Notes: generated from the sequence alone by a model not told the origin. Numbered from the stretch's first letter, positions 42,713 through 53,213 are shown. The stretch: 64,000 nucleotides of DNA from an uncultured Bacteroidales bacterium (GCA_902786925.1 CADAEK010000009.1:1-64000); one strand, 5' to 3'. Translations and numbers: made by a program.

Positions 42713-44074
42713 TTATGCTTCACGTATCAGCCTTCTTGCTATCAACTCTACTACATCTACATTGACAGCATTGCCTAAAGCCTTCATCTTCTGGCCACGT
42801 GACAAGCCGTTGTAGTTCAGCTCCTGCATGGATTGGATACGAGCCGCTTCATTGTGAGAGATGTAGCGTCCCCACCGGAAGTCCTCCTCCACGTATGGCT
42901 TCCCTTTCTTGTCAAGCGCACCACCTGGAGGGTATGATACCCAAGGAAGAATCGGTGTGGCTGTGGAGCAGAGCGTGATGGTGGGCACATAATTCAACGA
43001 GCGGATACGAATGCCTGAGGGCCGCAACTGAATGACATGGTGACGGAAATCCCAATCTTGGTTGGTGCTCCACTCTAGCATACGCTGCGTGCGGGGATAC
43101 TTCAGGATTTTAGGCAACCAACCATCAATCCAATCTTTGTGCCGCTGATAGAGCTCACGGTTCTGGCGAATCAGCACCTTCTTGAACTCAGGATAAGTGT
43201 CTTCATACTTTGTCTTCCTCATGTAGAAAGGAAGCCCTGCAATGAGCTCTTCTCGTGTATCGCCTTCAATTACTCTACCGTAATTTCCTCGACGTCCTCG
43301 CAAGCGCTCAAGAGGCTGAAAGGCTGGAGGGGTATCTTCAAACTCGTAGTCTGCACCAAATTCCATCGTGAAGATGCAATGAGAAGGCATATAGCCATCA
43401 CGTTTCGTCACATTATAAACAAACTCTTGCCAAGCATCGAAGACGGGATGAAGGGCACGACGAACGGGCTGCAGGCCATCATTATCATAGGGATCCACAA
43501 TCGTGCGCACATCACTAATGACACGCTCATCAGGTTGCGGGAAGTGAAACTTACGCATACCGCTCATCCCTTCGGAATCACGCAACATACCAACAATGTA
43601 GAAGCGAGGACGATGCTGCGGTATACCAAACTCATGAGGCGAGAATACACGCCCGTCAATGTCATATCCCAACGCATCCAGCTTTTGCTGAATAACAGCC
43701 CAAGTGCGTCCTCCATCATGTCCTGGCAATGCCGACACGTTCTCTAAGAAGATGTAGGGCGGATGGTGGTATTTCAACACTCGACAAATCTCATCAAACA
43801 GGTTTCCACGTCCTAATTCGTCATCAAAGCCCTGTTTCTTGCCTGAGAAAGAAAAAGGCTGACAAGGGAAACCGCCACACAGAATATCATGAGCAGGAAT
43901 GTCCTTTACGTCTATCTGAGTAATGTCCCCATGAATAGGCACATCCGGAAAGTTCACCTGATATAGTTTGCGCAACTTAGGCTTAATCTCTGAAGCGAAG
44001 ACACATTCATGCCCTAAACGTGATAGGGCAAGATGAAAACCTCCAAGACCTGCAAACAAATCAACAAATTTCAT
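42713..44074 (-). CDS. DNA (cytosine-5) methyltransferase, solitary
   Basis: This 453-residue enzyme has m5C motifs in order: I DLFAGLGGFHLAL (residues 5-17), IV GGFPCQPFS with catalytic Cys71, VI ENV (111-113), VIII near QHRPRFYIVG, IX/X ending in KALGNAVNVDVVELIA. The target-recognition region between VIII and IX is long (about 190-395). No restriction endonuclease or Vsr repair gene lies in the neighbourhood, so it is an orphan methyltransferase for regulation or phage defence. The specificity cannot be read off. Its ATG overlaps the last 4 nt of the symporter gene upstream. Confidence 0.93.
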   Translation of the reverse strand: MKFVDLFAGLGGFHLALSRLGHECVFASEIKPKLRKLYQVNFPDVPIHGDITQIDVKDIPAHDILCGGFPCQPFSFSGKKQGFDDELGRGNLFDEICRVLKYHHPPYIFLENVSALPGHDGGRTWAVIQQKLDALGYDIDGRVFSPHEFGIPQHRPRFYIVGMLRDSEGMSGMRKFHFPQPDERVISDVRTIVDPYDNDGLQPVRRALHPVFDAWQEFVYNVTKRDGYMPSHCIFTMEFGADYEFEDTPPAFQPLERLRGRRGNYGRVIEGDTREELIAGLPFYMRKTKYEDTYPEFKKVLIRQNRELYQRHKDWIDGWLPKILKYPRTQRMLEWSTNQDWDFRHHVIQLRPSGIRIRSLNYVPTITLCSTATPILPWVSYPPGGALDKKGKPYVEEDFRWGRYISHNEAARIQSMQELNYNGLSRGQKMKALGNAVNVDVVELIARRLIREA

Positions 44075-45561
44075 TTCTTATCAATGTCTATAATCGGTGC
44101 CGCATCTGCGCTCTTTGCGATCCAACATAATCCGACAAACGTGAGCAGACCATTCAACATCAGCATCTCATACCCGAACTGATAACCAGTCGCTGCATGC
44201 ACCGCCGCATCTATCACATAGCAGATTACAGGTGATGCTATGACTACATACGGAACCAACCGCTCACGCAAGTGACGCTTGGTGAACATGCCAAAGGCAA
44301 AAAGGCCTAACAGAGGACCATACGTGTACGACACTAAAGTGTATATCAAATCCATCACACTTCCAGAACCTAACCAATGGAAAACGAGTGTGACAATGAC
44401 AAAAGCTACGAGCAAACCCAAATGCACTTGCTTTCGTATGTGCTCATCCTTCTCTCTGTGCAAGAGGTCTATACAGAAACTGGTAGTCAATGCTGTGAGT
44501 GCGGAATCGGCTGAAGAGAATGCGCTGGCAACGACTCCCAATGTGAAGAACACAAGACAAGCCTGCCCTAATGTGCCATCTAACACGATTTGAGCCAAAA
44601 GTGCATCCCCTTTCGCAGGCAAATCCAAACCTAACTGCTGATAAAGGAGAAGGAGAAGAATACCTAATGCAAGAAAAAGGAAGTTGACGGGTACAAAGAG
44701 CACACCATAGGAGCACATATCCTTCTGTGCACTACGGAGGTCTTTACACGTCAAGTTCTTTTGCATCATGTCCTGGTCCAATCCTGTCATCACAATCACC
44801 ACAAAGATGCCTGACAAGAATTGCTTCCAGAAATTTTGCTTAGAGGAGAAGTCATCCCACTCAAAGATACGTGCATGAGGATCATTCCATACTGCTGAGA
44901 ATGCTTCCGCGAAACTAAAATCCAACAACTCTGCCACACGCATCAATATCAACAAAAGCGCCAATAACAAACATGCCGTTTGCAACACATCTGTCCACAC
45001 CAACGTACGAATACCACCTCTACGTGTGTAGAGCCAGATAAGCAGCAACGCCACTATCACAATCAGCGCGTAAGGAAGTTTAATGGTGTCTGACAAGCAG
45101 TTCTGAAGAATCTCACAGACAACATAGAATTTCGCAGCAGCACCCAAGAGTTTACTCAAGATAAAGAAAGAAGCTCCCGTCTTATAACTGACGCGACCCA
45201 AACGGTGATGAAGATACGTGTAAATAGATGTGAGCCGGTGCCGATAATACAAAGGCAGCAATACAAAAGCCACCACAACATAACCAACCACAAAGCCAAG
45301 GCACATCTGCAAGTAAGTCATATCAGTGCCCATCACCCATCCTGGCACACCAATAAAGGTTAAACCAGAAATGCTGGCACCAATCATGCCAAAAGCAACC
45401 AATGGCCACGGAGACTGACGATTGCCACTAAAAAACATCGCATTACCATCGCCCTTCTCTTCATCACCTTTTATGCCTTTCAGTCTTCCACGTCGCTCTA
45501 CCCAACGAGACAGCAACAGCAGAACGCCAAAGTATAATATGATGGTACCTATAACAATCAT
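44071..45561 (-). CDS. Sodium:solute symporter (SSS family)
   Basis: This 496-residue protein has about 13 membrane helices and SSS-type segments: FGMIGASISGLTFIGVPGWV (about 57-76), where the family's Na+-site residues fall, and FTLGVVASAFSSADSALTAL (about 333-352). It imports a sugar, organic acid or amino acid with sodium; substrate unknown. It overlaps the methyltransferase gene by 4 nt downstream, and lies 42 nt after the double histidine kinase, so all three could form one transcript starting near 50240. Confidence 0.9.
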   Translation of the reverse strand: MIVIGTIILYFGVLLLLSRWVERRGRLKGIKGDEEKGDGNAMFFSGNRQSPWPLVAFGMIGASISGLTFIGVPGWVMGTDMTYLQMCLGFVVGYVVVAFVLLPLYYRHRLTSIYTYLHHRLGRVSYKTGASFFILSKLLGAAAKFYVVCEILQNCLSDTIKLPYALIVIVALLLIWLYTRRGGIRTLVWTDVLQTACLLLALLLILMRVAELLDFSFAEAFSAVWNDPHARIFEWDDFSSKQNFWKQFLSGIFVVIVMTGLDQDMMQKNLTCKDLRSAQKDMCSYGVLFVPVNFLFLALGILLLLLYQQLGLDLPAKGDALLAQIVLDGTLGQACLVFFTLGVVASAFSSADSALTALTTSFCIDLLHREKDEHIRKQVHLGLLVAFVIVTLVFHWLGSGSVMDLIYTLVSYTYGPLLGLFAFGMFTKRHLRERLVPYVVIASPVICYVIDAAVHAATGYQFGYEMLMLNGLLTFVGLCWIAKSADAAPIIDIDKK

Positions 45562-45603
45562 TCTTTTACCTCAACATCTTCTCAAGACTCACCCTGCTCT
45601 GCA

Positions 45604-48600
45604 TCAAGAGGAAGCCTCGTTTTCCAACTCCTCCAAAGTCTTCAATATACCGTTTCCATAAAGTGAGAACTTCGAACCAAAGCCAGGCTTACTCTCCACA
45701 TCCAACTTCAAGTCCATACCTTCAGCCAGCTTTCGAGCCACGTGCAAGCCTAAGCCAAGTCCAGGGATGAAACCATTATCTTTCCAGAAGAGTCCAAATG
45801 CCAACTGCTGCTTTTCACGTGGAATACCACAACCGGTATCAGACACGAAGAGTTCCACTTCGTCACTGTTCAGATGGTAAGTCAAACCCACAATGATGTG
45901 CCCTCGTTTTGTAAACTTAATGGCATTATTGACCAACTGGCTCAAGATGTACTTCACGCGCATTCTGTCGTTATTCATCCGCACACCCTTTTGAACAGCC
46001 TGCATATAGAGAGTGACTCCATTAGGAACCAAATCAGTCCAATCAGCCACCACCTCTTGAATCAAAGCAGCAGGGTCAAACTCTTCCTTCACATACTGAA
46101 TACGTCCACTCTCAATACGAGAGAACATCAAGATATCTTCAATCATGGCAGACAAACTTGTGTTGTTTGCCTTGATAATCTTAGCATATTCTGCCAGTTC
46201 TTCAGGCGTGAACGAGTCAACAGGCATGCCCACAATCACATCGCTGAAGCCCACTACCGCATTCAAAGGGGTACGGATCTCATGACTAATCGTTGTCAAG
46301 AAGTCCTCCTTCTGCCTTGCCTCTTCTGCAAGGTTCATCGCCAGACGCAAATCCTTCTCATATTGCTTAGCCTCATCAATATTGATAAGAATACCATCCA
46401 CATGCTTAGTGTGCTCCTTGTTCTCGAATATAACCACAAAACGCAATTGCCACCAACGATATTCGCCATCCACATTCGCGTAAATCTCATAGTCATGTGT
46501 ACCTACAATCTCTATGGCCTGCAGAATAAGCGGTATATCATTTGAATAGTCAGGATGGATGTGAGAGATAATATCCTTCAAGTTATCCTCAGTACGCACA
46601 GAGCGGCTATCAGCACCGTGCAAAGCCATCTGGCGGATTTCAGCCCTCCGTTTCACATCGGCAATCAATTCATGCACATGGCGGTCTTTCCAAGCCTGCA
46701 ACACCAGGATGATAGCGCCACAACCCAAAATAAAGACGCCAACAATCAGAATCCACGTCACATAATTATAAAGAGGAGAAATCTTCTCTATTGGAGCACC
46801 CACAATGGTAAAGCGGCCACTATAATCACTATACTTCAAGCCCAGCTGCTGCATGGCCTGATAATCCATGTAATAATTCTTTTGGTGAGCGAGACCGACA
46901 AATGAAGATAGGTCGGCTCCCATCAACACCTCAGAAGCCACACGTGCCAAATCTGTCGCTATGGTCGCATAGTCAGCGAAGTAGCCACACAAATATTTCC
47001 CTCGTCCATCAGCAAAACCGGCTTTCACTGCTGTAAACTGCGGTCGTCCAGTCTTGTCTGCAATCATCGAGCTGTACAAGTCATGCTTCACCACCAAAGA
47101 AGGATACTTCCATGAGTGGATATAAATCTTACGCAGATTCTCATAACCCTCATCACGAGCATACAAGTTCTGCTTTGTGTTTCGTTCAGGGTCAGCAGCA
47201 GAAAACGTCAGCACCATCACACTATCCTTCCATATTGTCTGGAATCTCTCCGTTGAAAGATCATCAATATGGAAATCTGTATTGTCCATATAAGGCGGAC
47301 GGTTAATTGCTTGTCGGAGCTCATTGCGGATAAGAGAGTCCTGGTAGAAATAATCCAACTCTATTTCCACACAATTCTTGCCCGTCATCTCCACTGCCAA
47401 GTTGATGTTCGTGCAATAGTCAATGGGGTCGTTTATGACCACGATGTTCTTATGCCTTCTGATTTTGTCCCATTCGGGATGGTGCAAACCACCAAAAATA
47501 ACAGGCACAGAATCCATATCATCTAACATCCCTAAATCTTGCCAAGCAATAAAGTCGTGAGCTGCACGGTCTCCTTCTGTCATCATCACGTCAGGAATCC
47601 ATCCCTCCTTCATCAGTGAATCCCTCAGTTCCAAGTGCTTTTTATAGGTTTCACCTGCAGGGTCCTCTAAGGCAAGATACAGATGGCGCACATCCACATC
47701 GATTCCATTATTACGGAAACCCTTCAGCAAATTCTCATTGAAGCCACGATATGCAGGCAATTCTTTCTCATAACTATGGAACACCAGCACGCGCGCTTTT
47801 CTATCCAAAACCTGTTTCGGTGCTTTTGAACAAGAGGTAGATGCCAAAGCGCCCCAACCCAACGTGAGTACCAACAGCAGACATTGCACAACGCGCATAA
47901 GACGGAAATAGAACTTGCTGCCTTTGCCTACTTCACTTTCCACGCCGATTGTACCACCTTGCTTTTCGATGATGGTCTTACTGATGTTCAATCCCAGTCC
48001 CGTTCCACGGTCCGTCTCGTTCACCTTCACATAGCGTTCAAACAACTGAGCCTGCTTCTCTGGTGCCACACCAATACCCGTGTCTTTCACATACACTTCT
48101 ATCTCATCAGAATTCTCTGCCATGTGCTTCCATCCCAATGTGATGCTGCCTTCAGTAGTAAACTTAAACGCATTGCTCAAGAAGTTGTTCACCACCTGCT
48201 TCGTACGAGTCATATCTATGTTCACCGTCTCATCAGGCTCATCCATCTCCAACAAGAACTGCAAGTGAGTAGGCGCAATAATGTAGTTGGTCTTGTAACA
48301 GTCGTTCACCAACTTCTGTACCGACACTGGCTTCTGGATAATCTCCAAGTCGCCTGTCTCTATCTGAGCTTTCTCCATCACACTGTCAATCATATTCAAA
48401 ATCATGTCGGTGTTCTGATGGATAATCTCGGCATATTGCTCACGCTCTCCTTCCTCGAATGTCATGCCCGGCGTGGTGAGCATCGTAGAGAAACCTGTCA
48501 CAGCGCCCAGTGGCGTACGCAAGTCGTGACTGATATTGGCCAAGAAGTTTTCCTTCAGTGCCACTTGACTCGCCAATATTTGTGCCTGTTCCAACTGCTC

Positions 48601-50214
48601 CTCCGTCTGCTTTTTCTGGTCGATATTCATCAGCAAGCCATACAGTTCTCCCGTACGAGCCGACTCGGCTGTAGCTGTATAAGTAGCTTCTGTCCAAAAC
48701 CACCGCTTGCCACCATCAGGTGTAAGACGCAGACGAACAGTCTTCTTGCCGCGCTGGTTGCGGAAGTTCTTGAGAAAATTAAATGACGCTTTACTGTCTT
48801 CATGCACACACTTTTCCATCTGCTCCAGCGTGAACGTATTGGATGGCAACTCGAAGTAGTTTGCAAATTGAGGACTGAACGAAAACTCATCACCGCTCAG
48901 CACCCAAAGAGTGTCCTTGGCGTTCGAGAACATCAAGTCATGCACCTTCTCCTCATACTGCAACTCCTCCACCAATGCCATCTGCCCACGCCATTTCCAA
49001 TGCTGCATAAAGCGGAACACAGCATAAATCAACGCACCAATCAATATCAGCAGCAATGCCACCTCAAGGGTGAACTGTCCCGGATATTCCAAATAATAAG
49101 GCACGTTCACCAATTTGCAGTATTTGCTAATTACACTATAAGGAAGCGTCGGGAACACCTTCTGCAAGGCACGCCAGTCGATATAGTAGTCACATGAATG
49201 CTGGCTAATTGGCAAGGCACGCGGACGTTCACCTCTAAGAATACGAACCGCATAGCCCACCTGATCCTGCACCTGAGTTTCGGTACCAGTAAAGTAACCA
49301 CCCACAAACTGCGGATTTTGTGGATTGTTGAATGATTCACGAATACAAGTGAACTGCGGGTGCACCGTCAAATCGATGAGACTATTGCTGTAAATGTCTT
49401 TCTTCACTTGCATGTGCCACATACGGCGGGCATTCTGATAGAAGAAAGCAGTCCTCTTCCGGCTTGCACTCTCATCTTCTTCTAAGCCATGGTTCATATA
49501 GGGACTGCCACATGAAACAAAGTGCACAGCGGCCACACCTGGGTGGTTCTTGCGCATATACTCATCTGATATTTCAGGAAGATGGAAATCTGAATTGTTC
49601 ACAAATCGAGTTGAATCAGCCAGTTCTTCCGCAAACTGTGCTCTCAAGCGATTATCCATATCACTATAATCCAACTCAACAGTAATATTCTGCGTCTGAG
49701 CCACACGCATGATACCACTGATATTGCGTCCCAAATCAATGCGGGACTCATATCCTGTCATCAGTGGGAAGTTAGGCAGCGAGTCGCGCAACAAGGAGTT
49801 CACACCGGCAAACACCACAGGTGTTTTCTGGAAGATAGAATCATGACGCATATGTTTCAGAACCCACTCCACAATGGGGTCGTCATTCAGCAGAATCACT
49901 TCTGGCTTCCATGCCTTGATAGCCTCGGCGTACCCCGGCCAATCATTCATGGAGAACACCTCATCCGGACGGGACACCATACGAGCGTAAATATGGCGCA
50001 CTTCCACATTCAGTCCGCTTTCCTTAAAAGCTTTGTTCATACAATTGGTAAAGAGTTCATTCTCCTCACCAATACTGTCCCACGAGTGAATGACCATCAC
50101 TCGATGCGGTGGTTCAACACGCCTAATAGAAGGAACCTGGTTGCATGCACCCAGAACAACAAGCATTAAAATAAAAGACAAAAAGGTCAGTAAAAGAATA
50201 TGATGCTTTTTCAT
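45604..50214 (-). CDS. Tandem fusion of two complete sensor histidine kinases
   Basis: One continuous frame of about 1,536 residues. Half 1 (1-772): lipoprotein-like signal (LGAC, Cys24), periplasmic ABC-substrate-binding-like domain (about 35-375), helix (383-402), PAS-like domain (about 420-540), HisKA with His563 in NISHDLRTP, HATPase with NAFKFT and GTGLGLNI. Half 2 (773-1,536) repeats the order: signal-like segment with LASTSC (Cys795), periplasmic domain (about 805-1,140), helix (about 1,152-1,172), PAS-like domain, His1311 in TISHEIRTP, HATPase with NNAIKFT and GLGLGLHV. Neither half has a receiver or DNA-binding domain. An in-frame ATG (47896-47898) begins half 2 and could start a separate product. 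A sequencing error that lost a stop cannot be excluded. Start ATG 50214 is chosen over 50226 for the signal peptide. Confidence 0.85.
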   Translation of the reverse strand: MKKHHILLLTFLSFILMLVVLGACNQVPSIRRVEPPHRVMVIHSWDSIGEENELFTNCMNKAFKESGLNVEVRHIYARMVSRPDEVFSMNDWPGYAEAIKAWKPEVILLNDDPIVEWVLKHMRHDSIFQKTPVVFAGVNSLLRDSLPNFPLMTGYESRIDLGRNISGIMRVAQTQNITVELDYSDMDNRLRAQFAEELADSTRFVNNSDFHLPEISDEYMRKNHPGVAAVHFVSCGSPYMNHGLEEDESASRKRTAFFYQNARRMWHMQVKKDIYSNSLIDLTVHPQFTCIRESFNNPQNPQFVGGYFTGTETQVQDQVGYAVRILRGERPRALPISQHSCDYYIDWRALQKVFPTLPYSVISKYCKLVNVPYYLEYPGQFTLEVALLLILIGALIYAVFRFMQHWKWRGQMALVEELQYEEKVHDLMFSNAKDTLWVLSGDEFSFSPQFANYFELPSNTFTLEQMEKCVHEDSKASFNFLKNFRNQRGKKTVRLRLTPDGGKRWFWTEATYTATAESARTGELYGLLMNIDQKKQTEEQLEQAQILASQVALKENFLANISHDLRTPLGAVTGFSTMLTTPGMTFEEGEREQYAEIIHQNTDMILNMIDSVMEKAQIETGDLEIIQKPVSVQKLVNDCYKTNYIIAPTHLQFLLEMDEPDETVNIDMTRTKQVVNNFLSNAFKFTTEGSITLGWKHMAENSDEIEVYVKDTGIGVAPEKQAQLFERYVKVNETDRGTGLGLNISKTIIEKQGGTIGVESEVGKGSKFYFRLMRVVQCLLLVLTLGWGALASTSCSKAPKQVLDRKARVLVFHSYEKELPAYRGFNENLLKGFRNNGIDVDVRHLYLALEDPAGETYKKHLELRDSLMKEGWIPDVMMTEGDRAAHDFIAWQDLGMLDDMDSVPVIFGGLHHPEWDKIRRHKNIVVINDPIDYCTNINLAVEMTGKNCVEIELDYFYQDSLIRNELRQAINRPPYMDNTDFHIDDLSTERFQTIWKDSVMVLTFSAADPERNTKQNLYARDEGYENLRKIYIHSWKYPSLVVKHDLYSSMIADKTGRPQFTAVKAGFADGRGKYLCGYFADYATIATDLARVASEVLMGADLSSFVGLAHQKNYYMDYQAMQQLGLKYSDYSGRFTIVGAPIEKISPLYNYVTWILIVGVFILGCGAIILVLQAWKDRHVHELIADVKRRAEIRQMALHGADSRSVRTEDNLKDIISHIHPDYSNDIPLILQAIEIVGTHDYEIYANVDGEYRWWQLRFVVIFENKEHTKHVDGILINIDEAKQYEKDLRLAMNLAEEARQKEDFLTTISHEIRTPLNAVVGFSDVIVGMPVDSFTPEELAEYAKIIKANNTSLSAMIEDILMFSRIESGRIQYVKEEFDPAALIQEVVADWTDLVPNGVTLYMQAVQKGVRMNNDRMRVKYILSQLVNNAIKFTKRGHIIVGLTYHLNSDEVELFVSDTGCGIPREKQQLAFGLFWKDNGFIPGLGLGLHVARKLAEGMDLKLDVESKPGFGSKFSLYGNGILKTLEELENEASS

Positions 50215-50244
50215 GCTTACGCTCATTTACGAATGATAATGTTG

Positions 50245-50252
50245 CAAAGATA
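50245..50252 (-). promoter_or_regulatory. -7 box of the double-kinase gene
   Basis: TATCTTTG on the minus strand lies 31 nt before ATG 50214. No -33 box at standard spacing. Confidence 0.5.
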
Positions 50253-50299
50253 TAATAAATAATCTTAAGCGCCACACGTTTTACTGAGTTTTTTACACA

Positions 50300-51595
50300 T
50301 TATTCCCAAATTCGTTTTCGGAGCATCCATTGCACCGCCCCCCTAGTCGCAAGATACAGGACAAAAGCGAGCCACAAACCGTGATTTCCCCACACGGGAA
50401 CCAAGGCCACATAAAGAACAAAGAACACCATTCCTCCTATAGCCATAGCAAACAGCATTCCCTTTGTAGCAGTTGCACCAACATAAATGCCGTCCCAGAT
50501 AAAAGTAGCCATTCCGCACACAGGAATTAGAAGCGTCCAAGGCTGATATGCTCGTGCAGCCTCCACGATGTTCGCATCATCTGTAAGGAGCGAGAGAAAC
50601 GCAGGTCCACCCAGCCAATACATCAATGTGAATGCTGCCACAAGCCCCCATCCCCAGCGGAACAGATGCTGCACCGTGTCTTCATAAACGCTACGCCTAT
50701 TGGCACCTATTGCCTTGCCCACCAGTGCCTCGCCGGCAAAGGCAAAGCCATCCATAATGTAGCTGTACAATGTGAAGAGCTGCATCAGCATCGTGTTCAC
50801 AGCCAGTTCCGTATCACCCTGACGGGCTCCCGCTGCAATAAAGAGAAAGTGCACCACAATCAGGCAGCAAGTACGCAAAAAGAGGTCCTTATTCAAGAAG
50901 AAGAAACGGAACAAAGAATCCTTCGAAAAAATCAACACACGAGAAACGTACTTCCTCAATCTTAGATAGTTAAGCAGTATTAATGAAAGCGCAACTGCAA
51001 GTCCTATATATTGTGCTATAACTGTACCAAGAGCCACACCCTCCAACTTCATCTTCAATCCATACACCAGCGCAAAACTCACAACAATGTTAGCCACATT
51101 CTGCACCACGGCCACCACCATCGGAATCTTGGAATTCTGCATACCCACAGACCAGCCTGTCAGAACAAAGAGACTCAAAGCCGCCGGTGCGCCCCATACA
51201 CAAATATTAAAATAGGCACGAGCAAATACCGCCACTTCGTCAGAAGGCTGAATGATACCCAGTGCCACCTCCCTGATAGGCACTTGCAGACACAGCAGCA
51301 ACGCCGCCATCATCAGTGCCACCAGCAACGCACGCAGTAACAAGCTCACAACCTCCGTCAAGTCTCTCGCCCCCAAAGCCTGTGCGGTCATGCCACTCGT
51401 GCCCATACGCAAGAACGAAAAGAGCCAATAGATGATATTGAACAGCATGCCGCCCACAGCAATAGCGCCCACATACGCAGCATCGCCCAAATGTCCTGTG
51501 ATAGCCACATCCACCAAGCCCAGCAGTGGCACCGTGATATTCGACACGATGCTGGGCATGGCTATATTTAAGATTTGTCTATCCCTGATGTTCAT
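50300..51595 (-). CDS. MATE family efflux transporter
   Basis: This 431-residue protein has 12 predicted helices in two related halves (DinF-like branch). Typical segments include MPSIVSNITVPLLGLVDVAI (about 14-33) and FAGEALVGKAIGANRRSVYE (about 272-291). MATE proteins export cationic compounds against Na+ or H+. Its start overlaps the last 17 nt of the flavoprotein gene, so the two are cotranscribed. Confidence 0.92.
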   Translation of the reverse strand: MNIRDRQILNIAMPSIVSNITVPLLGLVDVAITGHLGDAAYVGAIAVGGMLFNIIYWLFSFLRMGTSGMTAQALGARDLTEVVSLLLRALLVALMMAALLLCLQVPIREVALGIIQPSDEVAVFARAYFNICVWGAPAALSLFVLTGWSVGMQNSKIPMVVAVVQNVANIVVSFALVYGLKMKLEGVALGTVIAQYIGLAVALSLILLNYLRLRKYVSRVLIFSKDSLFRFFFLNKDLFLRTCCLIVVHFLFIAAGARQGDTELAVNTMLMQLFTLYSYIMDGFAFAGEALVGKAIGANRRSVYEDTVQHLFRWGWGLVAAFTLMYWLGGPAFLSLLTDDANIVEAARAYQPWTLLIPVCGMATFIWDGIYVGATATKGMLFAMAIGGMVFFVLYVALVPVWGNHGLWLAFVLYLATRGAVQWMLRKRIWE

Positions 51596-53213
51596 GGTTC
51601 AGATACTCAGCCAACATTTCCGCGCAACGCTCTCCATCAACACCAGCGCTCACGATGCCTCCTGCATATCCGGCGCCTTCGCCACATGGGAAGAGTCCTT
51701 GCAGACGCACATGCTGCAATGTCTCTCTGTCGCGCAGAACACGCACCGGAGCAGACGTGCGGGTCTCCACACCTATCATCACCGCCTCGTTGGTCAGGAA
51801 ACCATGACAGGCCTTTCCAAAGTTGCGGAAGCCCTGCTGCAAGCGTTTCGACACGAAGTCTGGTATCCAGAAATGCATCGGTGTACTGATTAAGCCTGGG
51901 GTGTATGATGATTTCGGCAAGTCATAGCTGCCCTTTCCATTCACGAAATGCGCCATTCGCTGTGCAGGCGCTGTCTGCTGCCGGTTTCCTTGCATCCACG
52001 CCGTATATTCCAGGCGCTCTTGCAGTTCCATCATTGCCAACGCTCCTCCGCGAACATCAATGCCGGGAACAGGTGGCAACTCCATCAGGGAGCGGTCCTT
52101 CAGGTCCTCCACATGCAGCTCCACTACCATGCCCGAATTGCTCCACGGGCTATTGCGCTGCGAGTTGCTCATGCCATTCACCACCAGTTGTTGAGGTCCA
52201 CTGGCTGCTGGCACCACCGTACCGCCCGGACACATGCAGAAGGAATACACACCTCTGCCTTCCACTTGCGTGACAAATGAATACTCCGCTGCTGGAAGAT
52301 ACTCACCTCTACCCTCTCTGCGATGGTACTGAATCTGGTCTATCAATTGAGAAGGGTGCTCCAGACGCACACCCACAGCAATGTCCTTTGCCTCAATCTC
52401 TATGCCCTCGGCATACAGATAGCGATATACATCCCGGGCACTGTGCCCTGTAGCCAAAATCACAGGCCCTTCGAAAGTCAGCTCATCACCATTAGCACGC
52501 ACACACTTCACGCCCACAACCTTCGATGCCACGCTTTCCGATGTAGACATCATCAGCCCCACCATCTTGGTCTCGAAGTGCACTTCGCCACCACAGCGAA
52601 TAATCGTCTCACGCATCTGTTCAATGATGTTCGGCAAACGGTCCGTACCCAAGTGCGGATGGGCATCAGCCAAGATGCTTGTGCTGGCACCATGCTGGCA
52701 AAACACATTCAGAATCTTCTCCACATTGCCGCGTTTCTTGCTGCGTGTATATAGTTTGCCGTCTGAGAACGCTCCCGCGCCACCTTCGCCGAAAGAATAG
52801 TTCGACTCGGGGTCAACCGTCTGTGTACGAGATATCTGCGCGATGTCCTTCCGGCGCTCATGCACACTCTTTCCGCGCTCCACCACCACAGGACGCACAC
52901 CCAGCTCTATCAGTCGCAAGGCAGCAAACAGTCCACCCGGACCTGCACCCACAACGACTGCCTGAGGGCGTCCTTCCACGTTCGGATAGTCCGTCTTCAC
53001 ATATTCATCGTCCTCGGGCAATTCATTTACATACACCCTCACTTTCAGGTTCACATAGATGGTGCGCTGACGGGCATCAATGCTCCGTTTCAGCACACGA
53101 ACCGCCTTTATCGTTCCTGCCGCCAGTCCCTTCTCTTCCTGCAAGAAATGCTTAATAGCCTTTTCACTGGCAGCCACTTCGGGCAGCACCCTTATCTGAA
53201 ATTCCTGTGTCAT
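51579..53213 (-). CDS. FAD-dependent oxidoreductase (COG2509 type)
   Basis: This 544-residue flavoprotein has an N-terminal ferredoxin-like segment (about 1-80), then the FAD-binding GAGPGGLFAALRLIELG (about 87-104), GEGGAGAFSDGKLYTRSKK (about 144-162) and a C-terminal FPCGEGAGYAGGIVSAGVDG (about 508-527). This is the NAD(FAD)-utilising dehydrogenase group, common in Bacteroidota. The physiological substrate is unknown. It is the first gene of the MATE pair. No exact TAnnTTTG box was found upstream. Confidence 0.9.
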   Translation of the reverse strand: MTQEFQIRVLPEVAASEKAIKHFLQEEKGLAAGTIKAVRVLKRSIDARQRTIYVNLKVRVYVNELPEDDEYVKTDYPNVEGRPQAVVVGAGPGGLFAALRLIELGVRPVVVERGKSVHERRKDIAQISRTQTVDPESNYSFGEGGAGAFSDGKLYTRSKKRGNVEKILNVFCQHGASTSILADAHPHLGTDRLPNIIEQMRETIIRCGGEVHFETKMVGLMMSTSESVASKVVGVKCVRANGDELTFEGPVILATGHSARDVYRYLYAEGIEIEAKDIAVGVRLEHPSQLIDQIQYHRREGRGEYLPAAEYSFVTQVEGRGVYSFCMCPGGTVVPAASGPQQLVVNGMSNSQRNSPWSNSGMVVELHVEDLKDRSLMELPPVPGIDVRGGALAMMELQERLEYTAWMQGNRQQTAPAQRMAHFVNGKGSYDLPKSSYTPGLISTPMHFWIPDFVSKRLQQGFRNFGKACHGFLTNEAVMIGVETRTSAPVRVLRDRETLQHVRLQGLFPCGEGAGYAGGIVSAGVDGERCAEMLAEYLNHEHQG

